A DNA stretch of 64,000 nucleotides. Source: Siphonodentalium dalli. Its lineage: Eukaryota; Mollusca; Scaphopoda; Gadilida; Siphonodentaliidae. Both the position numbers and the translations under genes were made by a program. The stretch spans positions 173,665,107 to 173,729,106 of the forward strand of contig CP136061.1 in assembly GCA_032622095.1 (NCBI GenBank). The letters are read 5' to 3'. This document shows, one piece after another, positions 22,704-34,330 of the stretch (positions within the stretch are counted from its first letter, which is position 1; every line of letters starts with the position of its first letter). The notes under the pieces are model-generated. The model was given only the letters and a program-made list of their open reading frames with translations, was not told the DNA's origin and did not search any database.

Positions 22704-23419
22704 AAGCTATGGACGAATCCAAAAGTAATGACAACTATATTGAACCGGAAACAGAAACAAATATATAAACAAAACAACATGCTGATTCATCAATTATCAA
22801 AACAGACATACTTCTTCCTGAAATAAATGGGTAAATTATCGGAAATGGGCTATCAGGAATTTATCTGAAAGTTAACGGCAATATGCATTATCACTTTCGG
22901 ACTGTTTTCGGAAAATATTTGGGAACTCATTCAATATCCAAGATGGTGGATTACAAGTACCACTTATCGAATTTCTCACGTTAATCTGCATTTTCTCATA
23001 GTTATTGATGTTATAAATCCTAAATTTCATGCTGATTTCCTTTCGTTATGACTACGGACATTCTATATGGCATTGTATATTTCTGTATGCTTCGCTATGT
23101 CAAATAACTTTTGATGACAATCAATGCATATGGAGTTTCCTGGTTATATCGCGAAAATTGGATACTCAAACAGAGTTTCGGATATAATTATGTGTTATTC
23201 TACAGTATTACAATACGGATGTAACTGTTATTGGAAATTACGGATTATCTACATACAAGGTTTGGAGCATCGGACAATTCAAGATATTGACTTGGCATAA
23301 CTGTATATATTGTTGAATATGCAAAGTACTATTTACTAATTTGCATACCAAAATTTCCAGTACCTCTGTGACACGATCGCATATAGAAAGGTGTGATAAA
23401 CAATTCATCGTCGTTAATT
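22704..23419. other. Non-coding stretch
   Basis: No repeat unit or coding motif was recognised. Confidence 0.4.
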
Positions 23420-23815
23420 GAGTTATCGCTATACAGAGACAATGGAGAGTTATCTCACGTGTAGAATGCGACAAACTCGACGGAATAGCCAGGATCAGAT
23501 CTAATATTAAAACAGTCGAAGATGATATGTCTTCGGTCCTTGAGAAGGTTGACAGCTTTATAAAAGCCGAAAGGAAACAAGACGCTCAAATCGCCACATT
23601 GAAAGCTGTAATTTCAAAACAGCCTGGAAAATGTGCGAACAATACTTCAAATATTAACATTTGTTTGAAACAATGAAACAAAATACAGACAGAATGCAGC
23701 AAAAATTCCAAAGCCACACTACCGAGACATGCAGTAAACTGCAGACCATGATTGAAAGTGTATCGAAATCACTAACTGTTTCCATGAATGCCCAAACAAA
23801 GCTGATTAATAACGA
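23420..23815 (+). pseudogene. Coiled-coil coding remnant, possibly LINE ORF1
   Basis: One frame (to a stop at about 23676) encodes a charged, heptad-like helix rich in K, E, D and I/V (for example VEDDMSSVLEKVDSFIKAER). A second frame from 23661 continues with TETCSKLQTMIESVSKSL, also heptad-like, so one frameshift separates the two parts. Coiled coils of this kind are typical of ORF1 proteins of LINEs. An endonuclease remnant of a LINE lies downstream at 25836-26456, on the same strand, beyond a 1.4-kb DNA transposon. Linking the two is inference, and a non-LINE coiled-coil exon is possible. Confidence 0.4.
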
Positions 23816-23862
23816 CCCCACTCGGGGCGCTTGTGCGCCAGAGCTCGGGTCGTGTATAGGTA
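23816..23862. repeat. GC-rich bipartite hairpin
   Basis: The outer arms ACGACCC/GGGTCGT enclose CTC/GAG and an inner GGCGC/GCGCC stem with a TTGT loop. It abruptly ends the coiled-coil frame and probably marks the start of another hairpin-ended insertion. Confidence 0.6.
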
Positions 23863-24109
23863 ACAGATGGGTGCGCGTACTTGTGACGTCACACATAAAT
23901 TACAGTATACCATGAAGGAGAAATTTTTATTCACACAATATTTTCATGGAAATCAGCAATGAAACGAATTTACTACTTCACAACTTCCGATATGTGGCAA
24001 TGGACAACTGAAGTAAGTTGTTATGGATATGTCATGCAAAGGTTAATATTAGATCAGTTTCATTTATTAGGGAGCATCTCAAAACCTCTTTCGCATATGC
24101 ACAGTACAG

Positions 24110-24475
24110 GTTGAAGCCCCCCCAATATCTCGTGCAAGAATTGTTACATCGTGAACATCCATACCAAATTTCATTGAGATCCCAGTACAACTGTTGAAGT
24201 TACGACATGAACAGACACCAGACAGACCAAAAAGCCAACATTTCCAGATAAACAAAGATGAATAACTCTAGAATGGAAAATCCGAACAAAACGATGGAAC
24301 CCTCTATTTAATGTCCTCATAGTAGTGAACATCCATACCTAATTTGATTGAGATCCGAGCACTATTGTTCAAGTTATGACATGAACAGACATCGGACGGA
24401 CGGACGGACGGAACGACAGGTGCAAAACAGTATACCCCCCTTTTTTTTTTTAAAGGGGGTATAGCAATGAACTTA
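24110..24475 (+). mobile_element. Two core units with TATACCCCCC..GGGGGTATA hairpin tail
   Basis: Two ~190-bp units share 'gtgaacatccatacc.aattt.attgagatcc' and 'ttacgacatgaacagacac'. A (GGAC)n microsatellite follows at about 24394-24411, then a hairpin at 24431-24463 with a poly-T/A loop. Confidence 0.75.
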
Positions 24476-24620
24476 GGGGGTATGGCTCTATGTTTGGCGT
24501 TGATACAATGTGATGAGGGCTTGTTCTATATCGGGCCTATTGCTTCAAATGCTGGATGGACGGCTGTAGCTCCCGTTGTGGTTTCAAATTTCTGTGTGAT
24601 TTCATCTTTTTTCTGTTAGA
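24476..24620 (+). repeat. Dispersed repeat, direct arm (inverted copy at 37445-37625)
   Basis: 'caatgaacttagggggtatggctcta', 'acaatgtgatgagggcttgttctatatcgggcc' and 'aaatttctgtgtgatttcatc' reappear in reverse complement at 37445-37625. Confidence 0.75.
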
Positions 24621-25835
24621 TGTGTGATACCTGGGGTTGTGAAAACCCTAACTTCTTCGTAATGTCGACCTGTGTAAACTGCTGGGCTAATAATTTCCCA
24701 ACTGTGTATAATGTATATGTCCGCTAACAATAGATCTATTCAATTTCATCACTGTTTCGTGGCCATGATCGAACTGATAGTATGACATCAAGTCGCTTCA
24801 TTTGGGATGTTATATATAAAATGTGTTATATTTGTCCAACAAGTTAAACCATTGTTCACTAATTGAGAAGACATCACGACAACAACAACAACAACAAAAC
24901 TGTCGCACAGTTCACGCATAGTTGTGAGGGACCGGTATACGTCATTATATGTCAGTATATGTTTGTATAGCCTTTTGCTAAATGTCACCCCTTCACACAT
25001 TTGGAATGGGTTGACTATTGTTTAATTAGGCCTTGTGCGAACTCATAGCTATAAAAACAGTCGAACTGTCAAGTCGTTGTACTTGTGTGTTAACCGCATA
25101 GAGTTGTTTGTATGGCCTTTGGCTGAACTTTATTTTCCTTCACACAATTCAGCCAATCAAAATTCAGCTGGCATCTGATTACGCAGAAGGCAAAAATAAA
25201 TGCGCGAATGTATGAAGTGCGACACCATCGTATCGATGTTTTAACTTTTCGTCAACTTTTCGTCGTTTACGTATATCGATCAATGTTTCGACGTCGCGAC
25301 TTTTGCGTTGTCGAAACTTTCGACATTTTACGGTAATGTTTGGTCTGTTGTCATGGTGGTTTCGACGTTATCTCACTTCTATGGCCAGTCGATTTCGACG
25401 TTATCGCATTATTTTTCGTCATTTCCGACATTTCATTTTTGCTCATTTACGACATTATCGACAATATATTCGCATATGCGAAAGAGGTTTTGAGATCCTC
25501 CCTTAGCTAAATGAAGGCAGTTACGGCGTCGTGACGTCAAAACATCATTTGTCTCTGTGGGCCAGAATCCAAACATGACTGGACGCATTGTGTCGTCTTC
25601 CAGTGATACCAGTGATATTTTCCTTAAAAATATGTCAATATTTCAACCTGACATTATGTCAGACAGTTTTAAAGCAGAGCCTGACAACCAATAAAAATTT
25701 GAATTTGGTGTCTGACAAATGTCCTTGTCAGACCACTTATTTTAAGCCTTGTCGGGGTCGTTCTTTATATGCCTTGCATATTATCATATTAGTGTTAAGG
25801 TGCTCTGTACTTCTATTCAACAAAGACCCCAACCA

Positions 25836-26456
25836 AATTTGTATACACATGGAATGCCACAGGCCTAATGAGCTCTTCGACTTTCCTGACAAGATTTCTT
25901 GAATTTAATCATATCGATGTGGTAGGTGTCAGTGAACACTAGCTACATGAACACAATGCAGATTATGCGCAATGTTTAAGTAAGCAATATGATTATCACG
26001 TTGTCTGTGACGCTTCGCAATGTCTACCCATGCAGAAGGGTAGATATTCCGGTGGTGTTTTACTTATGTGCATAAAAAATTTGCAAAATACGTCACCACT
26101 CTTCCAATTCCAGATGATAGGATTGCTGGCATTCAAATGCAAATTAGCCGACATCAGTATCTATATATCTTCCAGATATATCTTCCTTCTACGAATCACA
26201 CTCTTGACTTTTACAAAGAGTATTTACTAAAGGTCAGCAATGTTTTCGATACATATAGTTCACTGGCCAAAATAATCATAATGGGCGACTTTAAAGCCAA
26301 TCCGGACAAAAAGGGTCCAAGGAATTCTGCATTCAAGAAATTTGTCAAAGCTCTAAAATGTTTCTCTGTGAATCACTCGAGATGCATATACCGAAATAGT
26401 TCTACGTGTATTCCTTATAATAGTAATAAAAGGTCAGCCGACCACAGTGTCCACTG
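25836..26456 (+). pseudogene. APE-type endonuclease fragment of a non-LTR retrotransposon (LINE)
   Basis: The early part translates to WNATGLMSSSTFLTRFLEF, then IDVVGVSEH followed by an in-frame stop, then GRYSGGVLLMCI. After one frameshift near 26060 the frame continues with IYLPSTNHTLDFYKEYL and IIIMGDFKANPDKKG. These correspond to successive apurinic-endonuclease motifs: the W-N start, the catalytic Glu of 'SEH', the 'GGV' strand and the 'GDFNA'-type Asp/Asn. This enzyme nicks target DNA for target-primed reverse transcription. Only the N-terminal domain is left; no reverse transcriptase follows, because core repeats begin at about 26430. It is broken by at least one stop and one frameshift, so it is an inactive fragment. 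Confidence 0.8.
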
Positions 26457-27133
26457 AAAACGTGGCAAGTCGACGCCGCTTTGTTAAAGAAATTAAAAAA
26501 AATGTTGAAATGTTCTAAGTCGAAAGGGTTAATAGTTCCGTAAAGAAATAATTTTTCCGTCATCTATATACATGTTGCACATCTCCAATATGTGGGTAAT
26601 AATACTCTGAAGTTTCAAATATCTACGATCAAAACTGTAGGAGGCCCATATTAAACTCTGGGAAAAATCATTGGATCAAACTCAATTTCGAACTTGACCT
26701 GTATTTTGATATAAGTAATCCACTAAAAAAACGGGTTTTACATATAAACAATCCAAAATCAAGTTATCATCCGGAAACCAAAAAACAGAAGCAAAACTGA
26801 ATTTTCTATGTCGAAAAAGGGGCATAGCTCTGCCAAAAATGGTCGGGCAGAACCCAAGTTTGAACTTGACCTGTGTTTTGCTGGGAGAAAGTAATATACC
26901 AAACTCTACTAAAGTTATCATCCGGAAACCAACTTTCAGGGGTTTTCTAAGTAAAATAAAAGGCCGCTCGGCCACAGTGTCCCCCGAACCGGTGGCTTCA
27001 TTTGGAGCGGAGGCTTTTTAGAAGTATACTATATGGATAAGACACTTAAAGTCAAAATATAACTTCAAATTGGCACAAAATGAAGAAAATTACAAGAAAA
27101 ATTGAATTTTCTAAGTCGAAAAGCCCATAACTG

Positions 27134-27507
27134 AGGCCCCCACCCCCCATCCCCCTGGAATACGGAATACCACTTAACACAGAGGGTGGAATACGGAATA
27201 CCACTTAACAGCCATATGGAATTTTCCGGATAAATTTCTATTGCCGTACGAACGCCGGTCATCCCGCAGTGTCCACCTCTAAAATGAAGATGATCGACGA
27301 TCTGTATCGGTATGTTAAACCGTGAATTTATTGTGAAAAAAATCGCATTTATATTATTATTATGATCATTTTTTGGAAGGTGTCGAAGGTCGACGTACGA
27401 ATACGGTATTTTTGGAATACCGAATACCTCCTAACAGATGGGCCGGAATACGGCGTACCTCATAACAGGGCATGGAATACGGCGTACGAAAAAGGGGGTG
27501 GGGGCCT
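27134..27507. mobile_element. 374-bp MITE with 14-bp perfect TIR and 8-bp duplication (hAT-like)
   Basis: The ends are AGGCCCCCACCCCC and GGGGGTGGGGGCCT, a perfect 14-bp inverted repeat. CATAACTG precedes and CATAACTC follows (27126-27133, 27508-27515), a 7/8 duplication. Skipping the element restores the core-repeat phrase 'cccataactctgagaaaaatc'. The interior is built of 'ggaatacgg.ataccacttaaca' repeats, at least five. Confidence 0.85.
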
Positions 27508-28543
27508 CATAACTCTGAGAAAAATCATGGGTTCAAACTCAAATTTGAACTTGACCTGTATCGTGATATGACTGATCCATATAAAAACGGTATTTGCAAT
27601 TAAAGGATCCAAACTTGAGATATCATCCGGAAACCGAAAAAGTGAGAAATTTTCTAAGTAAAACAAGTCGAACAATAGGTCGGTAGACCTCATGTCCGCC
27701 TCTAAGCATCGGCTTGATACGACCGTTGTTTGCGCATAAAAATTGGCATGGTGAAACACGAAATCGAATTTGATCTGTCTTATGTGCTAGTAAACCTACA
27801 TGTACCAAATTTAATTTCATTCAGTACACATTTACTAAAGTTATCATCCGGAAACCTCAAATTGGCAAAAATTCTAAGTCAAAAAGGGACATAACTCTGG
27901 TGAAAATTGGCGGGCGGAACCCGAATTCGAACTTGACCTGTGTTTTACTGGGAGAAAGACACATACCAAATTTGGTTTAAATCTGATTAACTCTACTAAA
28001 GTTATCATCCGGACACCAACTTTTGGGGTTTTATATGTCGGATCGGCAGAAAAAAAAGGGCCATAACTCTCGCAAAAATTATCGGATTAAACCGAAATTC
28101 GAACTTGAGTTGTATTTTGATATAAGTAATCCACAAAAAAAACGGGTTTTTCAAATAAACAATCCAAAATAAAGTTATCATCCAGAAACCAAAAAACAGA
28201 AGAACAACTGAATTTTCTATGTCAAAAAAGGGGCATAACTCTGCCAAAAATAGTCGGGCAGACCTGTGTTTTGCTGGGAGAAAGTAATATACCAAATTTG
28301 GTTTGAATCCGATTAACGCTACTAAAGTTATAATCCGGAAACCAACTTTCAGGGGTTTTCTAAGTCATAACTCTTGCAAAAATGGGCGGAGCAAACCCAT
28401 ATTCGAACTTAACCTTTATTTTGGTCTGATAGACTCACCTATGAAATTTGCTTTTGATCTAATAACCGAAACTAAAGTTATCATCCGGAAACCATTTCCG
28501 GACGCACGGACACACGGACGGACGGACACCGGCTATTTTAATA

Positions 28544-28576
28544 GTCCCCCGATTTTTTTTTTTCGGGGGACAAAAA
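28544..28576 (+). other. Hairpin tail, GTCCCCCGA type
   Basis: Arms GTCCCCCGA and TCGGGGGAC flank a poly-T loop and are followed by AAAAA. A CGGACGGACGGAC microsatellite precedes. On the plus strand it resembles a Rho-independent terminator, but in this context it is the 3' end of a repeat element. Confidence 0.8.
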
Positions 28577-28943
28577 GTGGCATAACTCTGGTGAAAACTG
28601 GCGGACAGAACCAGAATTCGAAATTGACCCGTCTTTTCTGCTAGTAAACCCACATACCAAATTTAATTTAATTTGGTTCACTCTAACTAAAGTTATCATC
28701 CGGAAACCTCGGACGCACGCACACCGTGCGTGCTGATTATAATAGTCCTCCGAACCCGTTGGGTCGGCGGACAAAAATGGCCATAACTCATGTAAAAATA
28801 ATTAGACAGAACCTATATTCAAACTTGGCCTGTAGTTTTAGCTGGGAAATACACATACCAGCTTTGGTTTAGCTCAAATAATCAAAACTGGAGTTATCGG
28901 TCGGAAACCAAATTGTTATGAAATTGGTCAAATTCTAAATTAA

Positions 28944-30812
28944 AACGAGAGGCCGATCACGATCGGCAGATGTTTAACCCATACCTTGGCGATAGCGATT
29001 AGCTATTTCTATAAATTTTATAAATCCTTACATCAACCTTTTCATGAGTGCTAAAGTTTCAACAATTCACACTTAATATAGTGATCATGTGAAAAATATT
29101 TAGTTATCACATTGTGTCAACAGGATTGGCGGAGGATGTTAATATTTTTAAGCAAATAAACCAAATGACCCTCACTATGCAGGTTAGGGGTGTGTTCTTG
29201 TCAACTATGCCAAGAACTACATGTATAAACATAATCAATGGAAATATTTGAGTTATCAAATCGGATAGAATAGGGTTAATCTTACCCAAACTAATGAACT
29301 GATAAACACAAAATAGTCTATACAAAGCATGTCATTGGATTTAGAAACCCATACAATAAGTCAGTCTCAAGAATACCAGCACCATTAATATTACCCTGGA
29401 GCCCAAATGCAATTGAGGGAATTTAAAAATAAGACATTTCCTCTAATGATGAATATATAATTGGTGATTTATTGAAACCCTTACTGAACCTGGATCAAAG
29501 TGAAATGGATAATATTATATCTGTCTATCGCATAATATGTGTCTATGGAATGGTTTAATTTTAATCCCAAATCCATGCAAATCAAAAGTGGATCACCATC
29601 AACCTGGACATAATATAGGAGAATGATCAAATGAAAAGCATCAAAACCATATGATGTGTGGAGAGGGTTAATCATTTGCAATGACATCATAGCATTGAAC
29701 TGGGAATGTGTGGATTAATTTTTGTCTAAGATAAGACAACAGTGTATGTAGACAACAATGTCTGTAAAACATCCCTACAAAGTAACAATGGACTATTCCA
29801 ATTTAATATTTTAGAATAGGTGTCCTATATGTTTACATAAACTTTATTAATGAACCTGTTTCAGTAAAGGGGTTAACTTAATATTGCACAGAAAACAGAA
29901 CTCCACCAGATAGCCATCAATCAATTTGACATTAATATGATAACAAATCCTGCCAGCCAACAGTACCACTATCAGGCTTTATAGCATGTCCCTAGTGATA
30001 ATTAACTCATTTCAATTACACACATGGTCTGCGAGATATGTTCTCTTAAAATTCCCAGCAGTAATTACTTGAATTATAAAGGGTCATATAACTCTGTTAA
30101 AATATATCGGATCAAACCCATATTCGAACTCGATATGTATTTAGGGGTGATAAATTCATATACCAAATTTGGTGATGATCAGATGAAAAATGTTTTGAGT
30201 CATAGAAGCTTGGTGAATTCTAAGTAAACATAAGAGTGAAAACGGTTAATTAAACAATACCAAAAACCATACAGACGCAGAACATGCTAAGAAAAACCTA
30301 GGTAAGAAATATGAGGCAGATCAGAAGAAACTTATTGCATTGGATAGCATGTGTGTAAAGGGTTAATTATTTACTAAACCGATCAACCAATCAATACCAA
30401 AAACTATACAGATGAGGGGCATGTCATCATAAACCTACATATCAAATATGAACACAATCGGACAAAATATACTTCGGTTTTAGCATCGGATTTTTGTTTT
30501 TTTAATTTTATTTTTGAAAAAAGGGTCATAACTCCTTTAAAATAAATCGAATCAAACCCATATTCGAACTCGATCTGTATTTTGGGCTCTGAAACTCGCA
30601 TACCAAATTTGGTTCCGATCAGATAAAAATTGTTCAAGTTATGACAGAATGTGTGAATTCGAGGTCGAAAAAGGGCCATAACTCCGTAAAACAAATTCAG
30701 ATCAAACCCATATTTGAACTCGATCTGTATTTTGGTCTGAGAAACTCATATACAAAATTTGGTTCCGATCGGATAGAAAATTTTGAGTTATCGCACCATG
30801 CGTAAAGTGTCC

Positions 30813-30843
<31 letters not shown>

Positions 30844-30935
30844 GACGGACGGACGGACGGACGGACACACGACGAGTGGTCAATCCGGACGTCGACATTA
30901 TGTTTACCATACTATGGTATGGGTAAACATAAAAA
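28944..30935 (+). mobile_element. Full-length ~2-kb hairpin-ended element, copy 2
   Basis: It starts AACGAGAGGCCGATCACG and ends with the TGTTTACCATAC/GTATGGGTAAACA hairpin (30901-30929) and AAAAA. It is collinear with 5281-7306 through 'tttcaacaattcaca', 'aagaataccag.accatt.atatta', 'gcccaaatgcaatt' and 'acttgaattataaagggtcat'. The microsatellite at about 30815-30866 is a clean (CAGA)n-(CGGA)n run. The left flank 'caaattctaaattaa' is core-repeat text, so it sits inside the array. Confidence 0.85.
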
Positions 30936-31845
30936 GGTCGGTAGACCTCATGTCCGCCTCTAAGCGTTGGCTTGATTCGACCGTTGTTTGCGCATAAAAA
31001 CCTGACTTTAGTGCTAGTAAACCTACATACCAAATTTAATTTCATTCAGTACACATTTACTAAAGTTATCATCAGGAAACCTCAAATTGGCAAAAATTCT
31101 AAGTAAAAAAGGGACATAACTCTGGTGAAAATTGGCGGGCGGAACCCGAATTCGAACTTGACCTGTGTTTTGCTGCGAGAAAGACACATACCAACTTTGG
31201 TTCAAGACAAATAATCCAAACTGGAGTTATCGGTCGGAAACCAAAAATGTTAACAGACGGTCAAATTATAAGTCGAAAAAGGGCCGTAACTCGTGTAAAA
31301 ATAATTGGACGGAACTCATATTCTTGGCCTGTATCTTTAGCTGGGAAATACACATGACTTTGGTTCAGATCAAATAATCCAAACTGGAGTTATCAGTCGG
31401 AAACCAAAAATGTTAACAGACGGTAAAATTCTAAGTCGAATAAGGGGCATAACTCTGGTGAAAATTGGCGGACAGAACCAGAATTCGAACTTGACCTGTC
31501 TCTTCTGCTAGTAAACCCACATACCAAAGTTTATTTAATTTGGTTCGCTCTAACTAAAGTTATCATCCGGAAACCTCGGACACACGACGCACACACGGAC
31601 GCACAGGCTGATTATAATAGTCCTCCGAACCCTTTGGGTCGGCGGACAAAAAGGTCGGTAGACCTCATGTCCGCCTCTAAGCGATGGCTTGATACGACCG
31701 TTGTTTGCACATAAAAATTGGCATGGCGGAACACAAAATCGAATTTGATCTGTCTTTTGTGCTAGTAAACCTACATATACCAAATTTAATTTCATTCAGT
31801 AACTGAAGTTATCCGGAAACCTCAAATTGGCAAAAATTCTAAGTC
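30936..31845 (+). repeat. Core-repeat array with GGTCGGTAGACC and GTCCTCCGA tails
   Basis: Copies of the 65-bp GGTCGGTAGACC segment lie at about 30936-31000 and 31653-31713. The outer GGTCG/CGACC can pair. A GTCCTCCGAACCC hairpin at 31620-31647 is followed by AAAAA. The rest is ~160-bp cores ('aactctggtgaaaattggcgg'). Confidence 0.8.
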
Positions 31846-32817
31846 AACAAGAGCTACGCTGGGCGTGCAATATACGCCCTCTCTTGGGTCGGCGGAAACT
31901 GGTAAAAAAGGGGCATAACTCTGGTAAAAATTTGCGGACGGAACTCAAATTTGAACTTGACCTGGGTTTTGGTGGGAGAAAGTAATATACCAAATTATCA
32001 TTGAATCCGATAAGCTATAGTAAAGTTATCATCCGGACAACAAATTTCAGGGATTTTCTAAGTCAAATTACGTCAAATAAGGGGCATAACTCTGGTGAAA
32101 ATTGGCGGACGGAACCCAAATTCGAACTTGAGCTGTCTTTTCTCCTAATAAACCCACATACCAAATTTGATTGAAATCGGTTCACTCTAACTAAAGTTAT
32201 CATCCGGACAACAAATTTCAGGGATTTTCTAAGTCAAATTACGTCAAAAAAGGGGCCATAACTCTCGCAAAAATTATCGGATTAAAACGAAATTCGGACT
32301 TGAGCTGTATTTTGATATATGTAATCCACAAAAAAACGGGTTTTGCGTATAATCATTCCAAAATCGAGTTATCATCCGGAAACCAAAAAACATAAGAAAA
32401 ACTGAATTTTCTGAGTCGAAAAAGGGGCATAACTCTACCAAAAATGGTCGGACAGAACCCAAGTTCGAACTTGACCTGTGTTTTGGTGGGAAAAAGTAAT
32501 ATACCAAATTTGGATTCATTCCGATAAACTATACTAAAGTTATCATCCGGACTACAAATTTCAAGGATTTTCTAAGTCAAAAAACGTTAAATAAGGGGCA
32601 TAACTCCTGTGAAAATTGGCGGGCGGAACCCAAAATCGAACTTGAACTTACTTTTCGGCTAATAAACCCACATACCAAATTTTACTAATTTTGGTTCACT
32701 CTAACTAAAGTTATCATCCGGACAACAGGTTAACGGATGGACGCCCGCCCGCCCGGACGCCCGGACGGACGGACCAATACTATAATACGGCCTTTTTTTC
32801 AAAAGGGCGTATAAAAA
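31846..32817 (+). mobile_element. Nested hairpin-ended element with TACGGCC..GGGCGTA tail
   Basis: The start AACAAGAGCTACGCTGGGCG includes a GGGCGTGCAATATACGCCC hairpin. About five cores follow, then a CGCCCGCCCGGACGCCCGGA-type microsatellite, a TACGGCC/GGGCGTA hairpin (32786-32811) and TAAAAA. The left flank ends 'aaaattctaagtc' and the right flank begins 'gggacataactc'. Together these rebuild the usual junction 'ttctaagtcaaaaagggacataactc' seen at 27878, so this copy sits in the oligo-A of a relative. Confidence 0.8.
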
Positions 32818-33575
32818 GGGACATAACTCATGTAAAAATAACTGGACGAAACCCATATTCGAACTTGGCCTGTATCTTTAACTGGGAAATACACATACCA
32901 ACTTTGGTTCAGATCAAATAATCCAAACTGGAGTTATCGGTCGGAAACCAAAAATGTTAACAGATGGTCAAATTCTAAGTAAAAAAAAGGGGCATAACTC
33001 TGGTGAAAATTGGCGGACGGAACCAGAATTCGAACTTGACCTGTCTTTTCTGCTAGTAAACCCACATACCAAATTTAATTTAATTTGGTTCACTCTAACT
33101 AAAGTTATCATCCGGAAACCTCGGACGCACGCACGGACGTGCTGATTATAATAGTCCTCCGAACCCGTTGGGACGGCGGACAATAACAGTCATTGATTCG
33201 AAACATTACATCGCGTTATTAACGTAGATTCGGCTTTGACCTATTATACCGGCATTTGAGAAAACGTGATATCGGACAAAAATATCCCGCAATGAATGTA
33301 TATACTAAAGTTATCATCCGGACAACAAATTTCAAGGATTTTCTAAGTCAAAAAAAGCCAAATAAGGGGCATAACTCCGGTGAAAATTGGCGGGCGGAAC
33401 CCAAATTCGAACTTGAACTTACTTTTCGGCTAATAAACCCACATACCAAATTTTATTAAATTTGGTTCACTCTAACTAAAGTTATCATCCGGAAACCAGG
33501 TTAACGGACGCCCGGACGGACGGACAGACCAATTCTATACTACGGCCGTTTTTTCAAATGGGCGTATAAAAAATT
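32818..33575 (+). repeat. Core-repeat array end with GTCCTCCGA and TACGGCC tails
   Basis: Cores continue from 'gggacataactcatgtaaaaataactgg'. Hairpin tails occur at 33154-33181 (GTCCTCCGAACCC type) and 33541-33565 (TACGGCC/GGGCGTA, followed by TAAAAA). Unique sequence begins after 33575. Confidence 0.8.
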
Positions 33576-34330
33576 AGAGGAGACATTAAGAAAGAAAATT
33601 AGTGGGGTGAAGTTGAGTCCTGGGGGGGTGCAGAGGTCGACCAATATCTCCTGGACTAACATACCAGAATAGAGTGAATGTTTACAAAGACTAATTAAAG
33701 GCAGCTAGAAGGACTGGCCGGAAATGATCTATATAATTATTCTGAGCTTCCAGTTCGTGAATGTTATAAATCCCAAACTACATACTCCAATTCGTTTTTT
33801 GCTGACAACTTCTCAATGGGAATAATTTAATTTACTCATTCTCGGTTATGGTGTCAAAGTATACCACATCAGAACAAAATAACGTTAAGCTCCTCCAACA
33901 GCCAACCAAGTTATAGAGCAGAGAATAAAATCTCACAAATTAATCCTCGATGATTGATAGGTGCATGTCGATATGATAACACGAGATCGATGCATGACTT
34001 TATTTTTTATATTTGCTAACAGAGTTCCATTAAAGTGGGGTCAAAAATAAATGTGGTTAGTCATAATGACCGCGAGGTCGAGATTATGTACGGACTTAAA
34101 TTTCCTTTAATTAAAAAAACTAACCTACATAAAATACTTGTTTTAAACTGGAAAAAAACACGATACAAAACAGAAATCTAACCCGGTGTACATGCCAATC
34201 GGCCGCAGTTTAGTTGCCATTCGGCTGTGGTGTACTTACCATTCGGTCACACAGTGGTGGCAGTGGACATTTGTTTTGTCCAGTGGGGTATGTGTGTGTT
34301 TTGTGTTGTAGACTCGAAAACTGCTCGATC
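33576..34330. other. Non-coding stretch
   Basis: No gene or clear repeat. A segment around 34190-34250 has two partial copies of 'gccattcggc'. Confidence 0.4.

Larger units (their letters stand above)
24070..25502. mobile_element. TTA-flanked DNA transposon with ~31-bp TIRs
   Basis: The left end GGGAGCATCTCAAAACCTC and the right end, in reverse, GGGAGGATCTCAAAACCTC are inverted repeats that continue through TTTCGCATATG, with one mismatch over about 30 bp. TTA lies on both sides (24067-24069 and 25503-25505). The right half is dense in TTTCG/CGAC motifs. A core-repeat block with its own hairpin tail (24110-24475) has inserted inside. A related right terminus lies at 39036-39068. PIF/Harbinger-like by duplication length and GG ends; no transposase is visible. 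Confidence 0.85.
26430..28943 (+). repeat. Continuous core-repeat array with at least five hairpin tails
   Basis: Nearly all of this segment is ~160-bp units of the 'ggcataactctg...cgaacttgacctgt...taccaaatttggtt...ctaaagttatcatccggaaacc' subfamily. Tails seen: a 'ccgaccacagtgtcc' type at about 26434 and 26966; the 65-bp GGTCGGTAGACC type at 27669-27736; GTCCCCCGA/TCGGGGGAC at 28544-28571; and GTCCTCCGAACCC/GGGTCGGCGGAC at 28745-28772. Each of the last three is followed by AAAAA and then a new unit. All open frames here of 60-113 codons follow repeat phase and are not genes. Confidence 0.85.

Noticed and set aside
28544-28576. Perfect GC stem followed by A/T run, like a bacterial Rho-independent terminator
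   Set aside because: The context is eukaryotic repeat DNA, and the same position is filled by unrelated hairpins in sister copies, so it is an element end.
26682-33459. Many 60-113-codon frames in the core-repeat cluster
   Set aside because: The same residue strings recur on both strands at ~160-bp spacing, showing repeat phase rather than genes.
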